64,000 nucleotides of DNA from an uncultured Opitutaceae bacterium (GCA_903890485.1 CAITBM010000006.1:137901-201900); one strand, 5' to 3'; positions 54,092 to 63,671 are shown, numbered from the stretch's first letter. The notes: generated from the sequence alone by a model not told the origin. A program made the numbers and translations.

Positions 54092-54117
54092 AAAAAGGGG
54101 GCCCTTTTGGGGCCCCC
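54092..54117 (-). terminator. Intrinsic terminator of the receptor gene
   Basis: On the minus strand, an 8-base stem of G and C (54117-54110 with 54104-54097) and short loop, followed by five Ts. It terminates the TonB receptor gene and was the insertion site of the intron. Confidence 0.8.
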
Positions 54118-54148
54118 GAATTGTTTAGGCCCTTCGGCCGCCAGTCGA

Positions 54149-56776
54149 TCAATAGTGGACCCGGATCGTGAGCGAGGCGGAGATAGGGGCGCGGACGTAG
54201 ATCACGTCGTTGCCGGCGAAGCTCGTGTCGATCGGATCCAGGACGCGCTGGTTGGTGAGGTTCGTGATGTTGAGGCGAATGTCCCACTTCTTGGTGGGCG
54301 CGTACGCGATGTACCCGTCGAACTCGTACTCGCTCGGGATGTGGATCAGCCCCTCGTCATCCTGGTTCTGGCGGCCGATGAAGTTCGGTCCACCGCCGAT
54401 GTCGAAACCACTGCCGAGCTTGTAGTCGACAAACAGGTTGGCCAGGACCGAGGGTACGCCCGCCGCGCGGATGCGCCTGTTCGGCGGCGTGTACGCGTAG
54501 CCCTGGTAGGCGCCGTAGTTGACGGCGCCGACGCCGGTGCCGAACTGGCCGTCAACCTTCGTTGTGGTCGCGTAGGCATCGAGGTAGTTGCCCGTCTCCT
54601 CAAAGAATCCGCCGAAGTCGGTGACGCTCTGGTAGGTGAAGTTGGCGTTGATCGAGAGCCGCTTGGTGGGCTGGAAGACCGCATCAAGCTCGATGCCGTT
54701 GCTCTTGATGATCGTGTTGGGCAGGGGCGGCTGGCCGTGCGGGGGCGGCTGGGAGGGCGAGTTCTTGATCTGCTGGTAGACCGCGGCGCCCAGGAAGAGC
54801 GTGTTGTTCAGGTAGCTTCCCTTGTAGCCCGCCTCGTAGAGCGTTGAGACGTTCTCGATCTCCGTCTGGACCTTGGCCTGTCCCTGGTAGCCGCTGCCGA
54901 TGCCGCCAAAGTTCGTCTGGCCCTTGATCGCGTCGACGCGGTCGTACGTGATGTACACCGACTGGGTGTCGGTCAGCTTGTACACGAAGCTCGCGAAGTA
55001 CGACGGGTCGTTCTTCGAGGCCGAGTAGTGGTAGAGCGCACCGGTGTTGTAGTAGACCGGCGTCGGCAGCGAGTAGTACCCGTAGTAGTTGACGATCGGG
55101 AGCGTGCCGTAGAGCGCGGAGGGATTGTCGGCGATGTTCACGCCCGCCTGGACGTAGGGCGGATTCGCGGTGTTCGCGTTGATGGCGTCCTCGCGGAAGC
55201 CCAGGATCGCCGAGAGCTTGTCGGTGAACTTCACGTCGTCCTGGATGAACGCCGCGTAGTCCTTGATCGTCGTGTCCTGCATCTCCTGGTAGCTGTAGCC
55301 CGGGTGGCCGGCGACCTGCAGGCCCGAGCCCCAGGTGTTGTTCTCAAGCGCGAAGCCGGGATAGTAGATGCTCGTGAGCGGCAGGCTCAGGTCGTAGTAC
55401 GAGAAGGGCTCCGACGTATAGTCGTCGCCTGAGCGAACGTACTGGTAGCGCAGGTCGATGCCGGTGTTCAGGTTGTGCTCGATGGGGCCCGTCGTGAACT
55501 TGGTGCGGTACTCGGTCCTGTCCTGGAGGTTCAGGTTCCTCGGAACCCACTCGTCATAGCCGTAGGTCTCGAACTTGTTCGAGTGCTCGAGGCCGTAGTA
55601 GGCGGTGTTAATGATGCTCGAGTCCGTTGTGAGCGTGAACGTGGTCTTAAGCTGGCCCTGGAAGAGCTTCGAGCGGGCGGTGTCGTTGGGTCCGATCAGC
55701 GAGTCGTAGGCCGGGAGCTTGACGACGTGGGCCTTTGCCGGGTCAACGACCTGGAAGGCGCCGTCCGTGCCGCTCGCGTAGTTGGTGGCCGGGTCACCGT
55801 CGCTCTTCAGGTAGATGTCATAAGCGTAGAAGGCGAGTGGTCCGGACTCGACCGGGATGGTCGGGCCCGCGACATAGCCGCCATTCCAGATGAAGTTCTG
55901 GGTGACGCGGTTGGCGCCGGTGTCCTCGTTCGTCTTGGTCGCGAATCCCTGCGCCCAGAACTCGAACTTCAGGTTCTTGGTCATCAGGTAGGTGAGCGCG
56001 ACATAGAGGTCCTGTGTCTCATCGTGGCCGTTGATGTAGTACTCCTTGCCGTAGCGGCCGAGGTAGCTCACCCGATAGGCGAGCTTGTCGGAGAGCGGGC
56101 CGCCGAAATCCAGCGTGTAGGAGGGATTGCCGTACGAGTGCCCGCTCGTCCAGGAACCGAGGGTCGTGGAGAAGTCGTAGTGCTCGTGGTCGAAATAGGG
56201 CTGCTTCGAGACGAAGTTCACGTAGCCGCCGGGGCCGTTGCCCTGGGGGCCGTAGACCGCCGTGCCGGGGCCCTTGACGATGTCCATGGCCTCGACGCCG
56301 TTGAAGGAGAGCGGAACGCTGTTGCGGGAATAGGGGATCTGCTGGCCGTTCACGTAGACCTGCGCCTCGTCGCCGCGGATCTGGGGGACGCCGGGGATGC
56401 CGTAGTCGGCCGCGGCGTACACGCCGGGCGAGAACTGGCCGAAGTCCATGGCGTTCTTGACCTGGCGGTCGTCCATCCAGGCCTTGTTGACGCTCGAGAC
56501 CGAGCGCGGGATGTCGATGATGCTGCGGTCGTCACCGTAGACGCTGTCGATCGGGCGCACCGTCGGCAGGATCTGGCTCTCGATCGGAACGTCGCTGACC
56601 GTGTACTTCTCAAGCTTCGTCACCTTCTGCTTCTCAGCGTTCGAGGCCGAGGAGCTGTCCGAGCTCGAGGACGGCGGGGGCGTCGAGGACTGGGCTTGGA
56701 GGCCGGTGCCCAGCACGCAGGCCAACCCGAGGAGGGTCGCGCGCGCCCGGAGCATCTTCTTATTCAATAGGTGCAT
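54149..56776 (-). CDS. TonB-dependent receptor (paralogue 1)
   Basis: 875 residues: signal peptide (residues about 10-27), Ser/Pro-rich stretch, a TonB box-like start KLEKYTVSDVPI, plug domain (RPIDSVYGDDRSIIDIPRSVSSV, GVEAMDIVKGPGTAVYGPQGNGPGG) and barrel ending in Tyr (IRVHY). Closely related to the next gene. Family siderophore-receptor-like; ligand unknown. ATG 56776 is after the frame's Tyr/Lys-rich leader. Confidence 0.92.
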   Translation of the reverse strand: MHLLNKKMLRARATLLGLACVLGTGLQAQSSTPPPSSSSDSSSASNAEKQKVTKLEKYTVSDVPIESQILPTVRPIDSVYGDDRSIIDIPRSVSSVNKAWMDDRQVKNAMDFGQFSPGVYAAADYGIPGVPQIRGDEAQVYVNGQQIPYSRNSVPLSFNGVEAMDIVKGPGTAVYGPQGNGPGGYVNFVSKQPYFDHEHYDFSTTLGSWTSGHSYGNPSYTLDFGGPLSDKLAYRVSYLGRYGKEYYINGHDETQDLYVALTYLMTKNLKFEFWAQGFATKTNEDTGANRVTQNFIWNGGYVAGPTIPVESGPLAFYAYDIYLKSDGDPATNYASGTDGAFQVVDPAKAHVVKLPAYDSLIGPNDTARSKLFQGQLKTTFTLTTDSSIINTAYYGLEHSNKFETYGYDEWVPRNLNLQDRTEYRTKFTTGPIEHNLNTGIDLRYQYVRSGDDYTSEPFSYYDLSLPLTSIYYPGFALENNTWGSGLQVAGHPGYSYQEMQDTTIKDYAAFIQDDVKFTDKLSAILGFREDAINANTANPPYVQAGVNIADNPSALYGTLPIVNYYGYYSLPTPVYYNTGALYHYSASKNDPSYFASFVYKLTDTQSVYITYDRVDAIKGQTNFGGIGSGYQGQAKVQTEIENVSTLYEAGYKGSYLNNTLFLGAAVYQQIKNSPSQPPPHGQPPLPNTIIKSNGIELDAVFQPTKRLSINANFTYQSVTDFGGFFEETGNYLDAYATTTKVDGQFGTGVGAVNYGAYQGYAYTPPNRRIRAAGVPSVLANLFVDYKLGSGFDIGGGPNFIGRQNQDDEGLIHIPSEYEFDGYIAYAPTKKWDIRLNITNLTNQRVLDPIDTSFAGNDVIYVRAPISASLTIRVHY

Positions 56777-56897
56777 GTGGTGTAGGCTGTTTATAGGTTT
56801 CGGTTTGGGGCTAACCCTAGCAACCCCCATGCCATAAGTCGTGCTCCACGACCGAATAAACACGGGTCATGGCGTCTTTTTTTGCTCCCCGGGGGAC

Positions 56898-56922
56898 AAA
56901 AAAAGGGGCCCTTGCGGGCCCC
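56898..56922 (-). terminator. Intrinsic terminator of the second receptor gene
   Basis: A 7-base GGGCCCC-type stem (56922-56916 with 56911-56905), loop of four, then seven Ts (56904-56898) on the minus strand. Located 31 bases after the paralogue 2 stop. Confidence 0.85.
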
Positions 56923-56952
56923 TTGGGTTCAATTCTCCTGTCCCGACCCCTG

Positions 56953-59529
56953 TTAGAGATGGAGCCGGAACGTGATCGACGATGAGATCGGCTTGCGGGG
57001 ATAGATCACATCGTTACCTGCAAAGCTCACGTCGATCGGGTCCAGCACCCGCTGGTTCGTGATGTTCGAGATATTGAGGCGCACATCCCACTTCTTGCTG
57101 GGAACGTAGATGATGTAGCCATCGAGCTGGTACTCGTTCGGGATCTGGAGCGTGTCGTTGTCATTGGCATACTGCCTGCCGATGAAGTTCGGGCCGATTC
57201 CAAAACCGAGGCCGTTGCGCAGCTTATACGTGACGAAGAGGTTGGAAACGAGGGCAGGCACGCCCGGGGCCCGCATGCGCCCACCCGGAGGGGACCAGCC
57301 AGTGAAGTTCGTGGCGCCGATGCCGGTGCCGAAAGTCCCGTCGACCTTCGTCGTGGTGGCGTACGCATCGAGGTAATTCCCCGTCTCCTGGAAGAAATAG
57401 TCCCCGAAAGCCGTGGCGTTCTGGAACGTGAGGTTGAAGTTCACCGAAAGCGCCTTGGTGGGCTGGTAGACCAGGTCGAACTCGACACCATTGTCCTTGA
57501 TCGTGAACGGAGGTCCCTTGATCTGCGACTCGATCTTGATCTGCTGGAACAGGGACACGCCCGCAAACAGGGTGTTGTGCAGGAAGCTGCCCTTGTAGCC
57601 GACCTCGTAGAGGGTGCTTCCGACGGAGATCGACTTGTCGACGTTCGCATTGCTGCCCGTCCCAAACACGCCTGGTCCGCTGAACGGGAAGCTGGTCCCG
57701 CTCTCGACGCCGCCGACGTTCGCCGCGCCGTGGATGGCGTCGACGCGGTCATAGGTCGCGTAGACCGACTGGGTATCGGTGATCTTGAAGATCAGGCTCG
57801 TGAAGTACGAGGGGTCCCACTTCGCGGCGCTGTAGTGGTAGAGCTGCCCCTTACCGAAGTACATCGGTGACGTCGGGATGTAATCAAAGTATGAGTCGTA
57901 GTAGCCGACCTGGGTCAGCGGGGGGTTCTCGGTGCTGGCGCTGATGTAGTCCTCGCGGAAGCCGAGGATCATGGAGATCCGGTCCGTGAACTTGACGTCA
58001 TCCTGGGCGAAGAGGCCCAGGTCGTAGATCGTGGTCTGCTGCTGCTCGACCGAGGCGTAGCCCGGGGCCCCGGGCACCTGCGCACCGCCGCCGAAGGTCT
58101 TTCCCTCGTAGTAGTACCCCGGATAGGAGATATTGTTCAGCGTGAGCGGCAGCGACAGGTCGTAGTAGGGGAACGGCTCGGACTGGTAGTCATCGTAGGC
58201 CGTGATGTTCGTGTACCGGAAGTCGACGCCCGTGATCACGCTGTTGGAGACCTTCCCCAGGTCGAAGCTCGTGTGGTACTCGGTCCGGTTTTGGAACGAC
58301 TCCGTGTGGGGGTACCACTCGTCGTAGCCGTAGGTCTCGAACTTCCTCGAGCTCTCAAGCCCGTAGTAGGTGAGGTTCGTGACGCTCGAGTTGGCCGAGA
58401 GGTCCAGGGTCGTCTTCAGCTGGGTGTGGAACAGCTTGCCCCTGGCGGAATCGATGGGTCCCACGAGGGTCTTGTAAGCGGGCAGCTTGACCGTGTGCGC
58501 CTTTGTGGGGTCGACGATCGAATAGGTCCCGTCCGCAATCGTGGGGTACGGGTCGTTGGCGTTGGCGAAGATATCCACGCCGAACGGGAATCCGTACTGG
58601 GAGATGGAGGGGATCGCCGGGCCCGCGATATAGTTGCCGTTGTTGATGTAGTCCTGGGTGACCCGGTTCGCCCCGTTGATCTCGTTCGTGCGGTCGGCGT
58701 AGACCTGGCCCCACCATTCGAACTTGAGGTTGTTGCTCGGCCGGTAGGTCAGGGCCGCGTAGACGTCCTGCGTCTCGTCCTTCACGTTGATGTAGTAGGA
58801 GTCGCCGTAGCGGGCCAGGTAGCTCACGCGGTAGGCCAGCTTGTCGGAGATCGGGCCGCCGAAATCGATCGTGTACTCAGGGTTGGAATTGGAGTGGCCG
58901 CTCGTCCAGTAGCCCATCGTGACGGAGATGTCGTCGTGCTCGTGGTCAAAATAGGGCTGCTTCGAGACGAAGTTCACGTAGCCGCCCGGGCCGTTGCCCT
59001 GGGGACCGTAGACCGCGGAGCCGGGGCCCTTGACGATGTCCATGGCCTCGACGCCGTTGAAGGAGAGCGGAACGCTGTTGCGGGAATAGGGGATCTGCTG
59101 GCCGTTCACGTAGATCTGCGCGTAATCGCCGCGGATCTGCGGGACGCCCGGGATGCCGTAGTCGGCAGCCGCGTAGACGCCCGGGGCAAACTGTCCGAAG
59201 TCCATGGCGTTCTTGACCTGCCGGTCGTCCATCCAGGCCTTGTTGACGCTCGAGACCGAGCGCGGGATGTCGATGATGCTGCGATCATCCCCATAGACGC
59301 TGCTGATCGGTCTCACCGTCGGCAGGATCTGCTCGGTGATCGGGACGTCGCTCACCGTGTATTTCTCAAGCTTGGTGATGGCGCCGTTAGCGGAGGACGA
59401 AGCGGAGGAATTTCCCGAATCGGTCGGCGGAGGCGTTGAGGACTGGGCGCCGAGCGATGCCGCAAACGCGGCAACGATGCCCAGCAATGCGGGGCCCTTG
59501 GCGAGGAGCTTCTTGGTCGAGTGGTGCAT
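56953..59529 (-). CDS. TonB-dependent receptor (paralogue 2)
   Basis: 858 residues with signal peptide (residues 1-28), the same plug as paralogue 1 (identical stretches IDIPRSVSSVNKAWMDDRQ and AADYGIPGVPQIRGD) and a barrel ending FRLHL. Plug sequences of both genes are almost identical at DNA level, while barrels differ. Upstream lies the GTCTGATATCAGAC palindrome, then the SBP gene of the ABC transporter. Confidence 0.92.
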   Translation of the reverse strand: MHHSTKKLLAKGPALLGIVAAFAASLGAQSSTPPPTDSGNSSASSSANGAITKLEKYTVSDVPITEQILPTVRPISSVYGDDRSIIDIPRSVSSVNKAWMDDRQVKNAMDFGQFAPGVYAAADYGIPGVPQIRGDYAQIYVNGQQIPYSRNSVPLSFNGVEAMDIVKGPGSAVYGPQGNGPGGYVNFVSKQPYFDHEHDDISVTMGYWTSGHSNSNPEYTIDFGGPISDKLAYRVSYLARYGDSYYINVKDETQDVYAALTYRPSNNLKFEWWGQVYADRTNEINGANRVTQDYINNGNYIAGPAIPSISQYGFPFGVDIFANANDPYPTIADGTYSIVDPTKAHTVKLPAYKTLVGPIDSARGKLFHTQLKTTLDLSANSSVTNLTYYGLESSRKFETYGYDEWYPHTESFQNRTEYHTSFDLGKVSNSVITGVDFRYTNITAYDDYQSEPFPYYDLSLPLTLNNISYPGYYYEGKTFGGGAQVPGAPGYASVEQQQTTIYDLGLFAQDDVKFTDRISMILGFREDYISASTENPPLTQVGYYDSYFDYIPTSPMYFGKGQLYHYSAAKWDPSYFTSLIFKITDTQSVYATYDRVDAIHGAANVGGVESGTSFPFSGPGVFGTGSNANVDKSISVGSTLYEVGYKGSFLHNTLFAGVSLFQQIKIESQIKGPPFTIKDNGVEFDLVYQPTKALSVNFNLTFQNATAFGDYFFQETGNYLDAYATTTKVDGTFGTGIGATNFTGWSPPGGRMRAPGVPALVSNLFVTYKLRNGLGFGIGPNFIGRQYANDNDTLQIPNEYQLDGYIIYVPSKKWDVRLNISNITNQRVLDPIDVSFAGNDVIYPRKPISSSITFRLHL

Positions 59530-59592
59530 GAATGTTTTTCCTTAATGTTACCTGGCGAATGCAATTTCTGCATCTAATGGCGCAAAATGCCA

Positions 59593-59606
59593 GTCTGATA
59601 TCAGAC
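59593..59606. promoter_or_regulatory. 14-base perfect palindrome upstream of TonB receptor 2
   Basis: GTCTGATATCAGAC lies 64 bases before the ATG of the receptor, in a 114-base gap of lower GC. Likely a repressor or activator site for receptor expression. I did not find this palindrome upstream of the paralogue. Confidence 0.55.
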
Positions 59607-59643
59607 CGACGACAAACAGTTACCCCCAACGACTTAACTCACG

Positions 59644-60669
59644 CTACTGGGCTCCCTGCTGAAGATCGGCGGGCAGCAGGTCGAACCGGGCGAATTTCTC
59701 GATCGGGATCGGTTGCTGAACGATCTTCAACTGCACCAAGTCGTTCACCTGTTCCTCGAGGCGCTTGCGGGTCATGAGCCCGTTGCGCTCCCCGTCCTCG
59801 GGCTTGCCCTCGACGATGTGGGCGTCGTGCATGGCCTTGATCGAGTAATTCATGAACTCGTCCGAAATGTTGGGGTTGCTCTTGGCGATCAGCGCCTTGC
59901 CCGGAGCCGGGTCCCCGCCCATGAAATCCGCCCAGCCTCGGACCGACGCGGCGATAAAGGCCCGGACCTGGGCCTCGTGCCCCTTCAGGTAGCCCTGGGT
60001 CGTAAAGAGGATCCGATACGGCCGGAAGCCGGAGTCGGACATCAGGAGCGTCCTGGGATGCCCCCCGTTCTTCATCACGTAGTACGGCTCGTTCGTCACG
60101 AAGCACTGCTGGATGAAATCCTTGTCCGCCATGAACTGCGCGATGCCAAAGTTCGAGGGGATCAGGCGGAAGTCGATGTGGTAGTGGACCTTGATATAAT
60201 CGATCCAGTTGGATCCCGGCACGCCCATGATGCTCTTGTCGTTCAGGTCGGCGAAGCTCCTCACGGAGCTTTCCTCGTGGACAAGGATGGCCTGTGGGTC
60301 CTTCTCCATGTAGACGCCAACGATGACAAACGGCAGGCCCTTGGACGCATAGACGGCGATGTCGTCGCTCCGGCCGACCGCGATGTCCACCTCCCCGGCA
60401 AGCATCACCTGAGGCACGAGGACCCCCGGGCCCCCGGCAATGATGTCCACGTCGATTCCCGCCTCCTTGTAGTAGCCCTTGGCCTCGGCCTGGTAGAAGC
60501 CCCCATGCTCGGCCTGCGGATACCAGTCGGTCTTGAAGCGGATCTTGGGGGCCCGGGCCGCGGCGTCCTCGGGAAGGTTTGCGGGGGCCGGCTTGGAGCA
60601 CCCTGCAAGGACTGCAGCCGACGCCGACAGGAGAAAAAGGAGGCGCTTAAGGCGGGGTGAGGGTCGCAT
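59644..60669 (-). CDS. NMT1/THI5-like ABC substrate-binding lipoprotein
   Basis: 341 residues with lipobox VLAGCSK and FKTDWYPQAEHGGFYQAEAKGYYKEAGIDV. Overlaps the permease gene by one base (TGATG) and so is the cognate binding protein. The HGGFYQA pattern is the hallmark of the pyrimidine/thiamine-precursor binding branch. Confidence 0.9.
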   Translation of the reverse strand: MRPSPRLKRLLFLLSASAAVLAGCSKPAPANLPEDAAARAPKIRFKTDWYPQAEHGGFYQAEAKGYYKEAGIDVDIIAGGPGVLVPQVMLAGEVDIAVGRSDDIAVYASKGLPFVIVGVYMEKDPQAILVHEESSVRSFADLNDKSIMGVPGSNWIDYIKVHYHIDFRLIPSNFGIAQFMADKDFIQQCFVTNEPYYVMKNGGHPRTLLMSDSGFRPYRILFTTQGYLKGHEAQVRAFIAASVRGWADFMGGDPAPGKALIAKSNPNISDEFMNYSIKAMHDAHIVEGKPEDGERNGLMTRKRLEEQVNDLVQLKIVQQPIPIEKFARFDLLPADLQQGAQ

Positions 60670-61484
60670 CAGGAGTCACCGTGACTGAAAGAATCGTGCC
60701 ACTTGTGGAGGGCGAGCCAACTGAGCGCGATCACCCCCATCACGAAGATGAAGCCCAGGAGGCACCCGACGGCCGCCGTCGCGAAGAGGGCCCCCATCTG
60801 GAACTGCGAGCTGTAGATGATCGTCAGGAATCCCAGGCCTCCCTGCCCGCCCGCGCTGTTGCCCGCGATGTAGTCGCCGACAATGGCCCCGATGGGGGCC
60901 AGGGTGGCGGCGATCCGCAGCCCCGTGAAGAAGTAGGGAAGGGCCGCCGGAACCCGGAGGAAGAGGATCGTCTGCACCTTGGTCGCCTTGCACATCTTGA
61001 AGAAGGCGACCAGGTTGGAGTCGGTCGAGATGAGCCCCTGGGTCGTGTTCACGACCATCGGGAAGAAGCAGATGAGGAACGTGATGATGACGACGCTCTT
61101 CAGTCCCGGGCCGACCCAGAGGATCAGGATCGGGGCGATCACGATGATCGGGGTCATCTGCAGGATCATCAGGTACGGGTAGAAGCTCGCCCGGACGAGT
61201 GGCGAGAGCGAGAGGACCAGCGCGAAGAGGAAGCTCAGGCCCACGGCGAGCGCGAACCCGATCAGGGCCCCGCCGCCCGTGTTGAGCGCCGCGCCCCAGA
61301 GGGCCGGCCCCTTGTCCACGAAAGCGCGGGCCACCTCGTGCGGGGTCGGCAGGAGGAAGCGCTGGTCGGCGCTCAGGCTCATGCAGATGCCGTACCAGAC
61401 GAAGATCATGGCCACCCCGGTCGCGAACGGCAGGAGCTTGCGGGCGATCACCGAGAGCGGGGTCTTTTTCCTCGTCGTGCCCAT
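60669..61484 (-). CDS. ABC transporter permease
   Basis: 271 residues with about six helices and the EAA-like segment FKMCKATKVQTILFLRVPAALPYFFTGLRIAATLAPIGAIVGDY, typical of the SsuC/TauC/ThiX family. Works with the ATPase one base upstream in transcript order and the SBP downstream. Confidence 0.93.
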   Translation of the reverse strand: MGTTRKKTPLSVIARKLLPFATGVAMIFVWYGICMSLSADQRFLLPTPHEVARAFVDKGPALWGAALNTGGGALIGFALAVGLSFLFALVLSLSPLVRASFYPYLMILQMTPIIVIAPILILWVGPGLKSVVIITFLICFFPMVVNTTQGLISTDSNLVAFFKMCKATKVQTILFLRVPAALPYFFTGLRIAATLAPIGAIVGDYIAGNSAGGQGGLGFLTIIYSSQFQMGALFATAAVGCLLGFIFVMGVIALSWLALHKWHDSFSHGDS

Positions 61485-61485
61485 G

Positions 61486-62262
61486 CTAGTGGAGGCGCTC
61501 GACCGAGCGCAGGATCTTCGAGACCTCGGCCACCATCTTCCCGAACGCCGCCGACTCGCGGGTCTCCTCGGTCCTCGGGTAGGGAAAGTCCACCCTCACC
61601 TCGCTGTGGACCCGCCCGGGGTTGGCCGACAGGACAATGATCCGGTTCGAGAGGAACACGGCCTCCGAGACCGAATGCGTGACGAAGAACGCGGTCCAGG
61701 CGAGCTGCTGGCGGATGGCGAGGAGCTCCTCGTTCAGGTGGTCGCGCGTCATCTCGTCCAGGGCGCCGAAGGGCTCGTCAAGAAGCAGGATGCGGGGCGA
61801 CACGCTGAGCGCCCGGGCGATCGAGACCCTCATCTTCTGCCCTCCCGAGAGCTGGCGGGGATAGTAGTCCATCCGGTCGGCAAGTCCCACAAGGGAGAGC
61901 GACTTCCTGACCACCTCGGCGCGCAGCTTAGCGTCCGAGCCGTGGAGCCGCATCGGGACCTCGACGTTCTGGGCCACCGTGCGCCAGGGCAGGAGCGTCG
62001 GCTCCTGGAACACGAACGCGAGCTTCTCGACGGCGTTCGCCGGCTCGAGACCGTCAACCACGATCCGCCCACCCGAGATCGGGTTGAGCCCGGAGATCAG
62101 CTTAAGTATGGTCGACTTTCCGCACCCGCTCGGCCCGATCAGCGTGATGAAGTCCCCGCGCTTGGCAGAGAAGCTGATCTTGTCGAGGATCAGCGGTCCC
62201 TCTCCGTAGCGCTTGTCGACGTCCCGGAGCTCGACGATCGGCAGTGGGGAGTCCTCGGTCAC
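61486..62262 (-). CDS. ABC transporter ATP-binding protein
   Basis: 258 residues; Walker A GPSGCGKST, signature LSGGQKMRVSIARAL, Walker B RILLLDEPFGALDEMTR, and switch His in THSVSEA. SsuB/TauB/ThiZ family. The start is GTG at 62262, overlapping the stop of the oxidoreductase (GTGA). Confidence 0.93.
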   Translation of the reverse strand: MTEDSPLPIVELRDVDKRYGEGPLILDKISFSAKRGDFITLIGPSGCGKSTILKLISGLNPISGGRIVVDGLEPANAVEKLAFVFQEPTLLPWRTVAQNVEVPMRLHGSDAKLRAEVVRKSLSLVGLADRMDYYPRQLSGGQKMRVSIARALSVSPRILLLDEPFGALDEMTRDHLNEELLAIRQQLAWTAFFVTHSVSEAVFLSNRIIVLSANPGRVHSEVRVDFPYPRTEETRESAAFGKMVAEVSKILRSVERLH

Positions 62263-63671
62263 AAGACGGCGGGCTCCGGCGCGAAGGGGTTGATCGGGTA
62301 GGTCTTCATCTTGCCGGGATTGAGGAGCGAGAACGGGTCCACCTCGGCCTTGAACGCCCTCTTGTCGGCAATGTTCGGGTGGCGGCCGCCGTCCTCCAGG
62401 AGTACCGTGTGCGGGTTCGCGATGAAGACTCCGATCCGCTCGCAGGCGGCCAGGATCTCGTTCAGCCGCTCCTCGCCCTTGTAGAAGACGATCGGGATGC
62501 CGCCCACCACGACCTCGTTCGAGCGGTTGATGACCTCGTTGCCCTTCATCATCTTCGCGTTGCCGGCCGTCCATTCCAGGTGGAAGAGGATTTCCCCGGG
62601 GAAAAGCCTGCGGAGCTCGGCGAACTGCTGGCGGAAGTTCGGGCCGAAACCGGACTGCAGGTAGGTGATCGTGGGATCCGCCTTGATCGCCCAGAGTGTC
62701 GTGTGGTTCCAGGTGTAGTCGGTGATGAACGGGGGCCTCGGCGGGTCGGTGAGGGGCTTGTTGAAGACGCAGTCGATCCCTGCAGCCTTGGCGTGCGCAA
62801 TGACCTCCGCGGTCTGGGCCTTGTCGATCAGAAGAAAGGAGATGGAGTCGCCGTCCCTTAAGTGCTTGGCCAGGGGCTTGAAGTAGGAGGGGATCGGCCA
62901 CTCGAACTGAGTCACCAGCCGCTTGCGCCACTCCAGCCGGCGCGAGGCCTCGTCCGTCCAGTCGAGGAGCCTGTCCCAGTCGGGGGCGCTCAGGATCAGC
63001 TGGTCGTAGTCGATCTTCCGGGCGAGGCGCATCTCGATCTCAACCATGAACCCGGTCGTCCCGTAGGTGTGAAGCGCCTTCAGGGATTCCGCCTCCTCCA
63101 GGCGCACCAGGCGCGGGGACTCCTCGCACGTCATCATGGTCACCGATTTCACATTGCCCGGGGCGTTGATTCCGCCCCAGGTGATCGACCCGATCCCCCC
63201 GGAGCCCCCGCAGAAGAACCCGCCCATCGTGGACTTCATCCAGGTCGAGGGCATGCAGCGCAGCTCCCAGCCGACCTTGCGTGCCTCCGTCTCGATGGTT
63301 CCCAGGCGGGCGCCCGCCTGGACGTGGGCCACACCGCCCTCGAGGGAGATGATCTTGTCCAGCCTGGAGAAATCGACCACCACGCCGCCGTAGAGCGGCA
63401 CGCACTGGCCGTAGTTGCCCGTGCCCGCCCCCCTCGGGACGATGGGGACCCTTGCCGCACAGCAGGCGGAGACCACCTTCCTCAGTTCGTCGATAGTCCC
63501 CGGGCGAACCGCCATGTCCGCGCGCTTCTCCTCAAGCTGCTTCTTCAAGACCGGCGAGTACCAGTAGTAGTCCTTTGAAAGGGTCTCGAGCGACTCGCCC
63601 GCGTCGATCAGGTCGGCGGCACCGACGATCGAGCGAAGCTGGGACTTTAGGGCTTCGGTTTGGGATTCCAT
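62259..63671 (-). CDS. FAD-binding oxidoreductase (FAD_binding_4)
   Basis: 470 residues with the PCMH-type FAD domain: RPGTIDELRKVVSACCAARVPIVPRGAGTGNYGQCVPLYGGVVVDFSRLDKI and GWELRCMPSTWMKSTMGGFFCGGSGGIGS. Related to glycolate/D-lactate oxidases, but a dedicated branch found with NMT1-like transporters. No signal peptide, so it would act on the imported compound. First gene of the transporter operon. Confidence 0.9.
   Translation of the reverse strand: MESQTEALKSQLRSIVGAADLIDAGESLETLSKDYYWYSPVLKKQLEEKRADMAVRPGTIDELRKVVSACCAARVPIVPRGAGTGNYGQCVPLYGGVVVDFSRLDKIISLEGGVAHVQAGARLGTIETEARKVGWELRCMPSTWMKSTMGGFFCGGSGGIGSITWGGINAPGNVKSVTMMTCEESPRLVRLEEAESLKALHTYGTTGFMVEIEMRLARKIDYDQLILSAPDWDRLLDWTDEASRRLEWRKRLVTQFEWPIPSYFKPLAKHLRDGDSISFLLIDKAQTAEVIAHAKAAGIDCVFNKPLTDPPRPPFITDYTWNHTTLWAIKADPTITYLQSGFGPNFRQQFAELRRLFPGEILFHLEWTAGNAKMMKGNEVINRSNEVVVGGIPIVFYKGEERLNEILAACERIGVFIANPHTVLLEDGGRHPNIADKRAFKAEVDPFSLLNPGKMKTYPINPFAPEPAVL

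Larger units (their letters stand above)
52185..54092 (-). mobile_element. Group II intron, class C-like
   Basis: About 1.9 kb, minus strand. 3' end is defined by domain V (52218-52250) and domain VI with a terminal CCTACCTAT near 52185. 5' end lies after the receptor terminator poly-T (about 54080-54092) and is not resolved. It encodes one maturase. Insertion directly after a terminator hairpin is the known site choice of class C introns. Domain I (53690-54080) has no credible protein gene. Confidence 0.82.
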
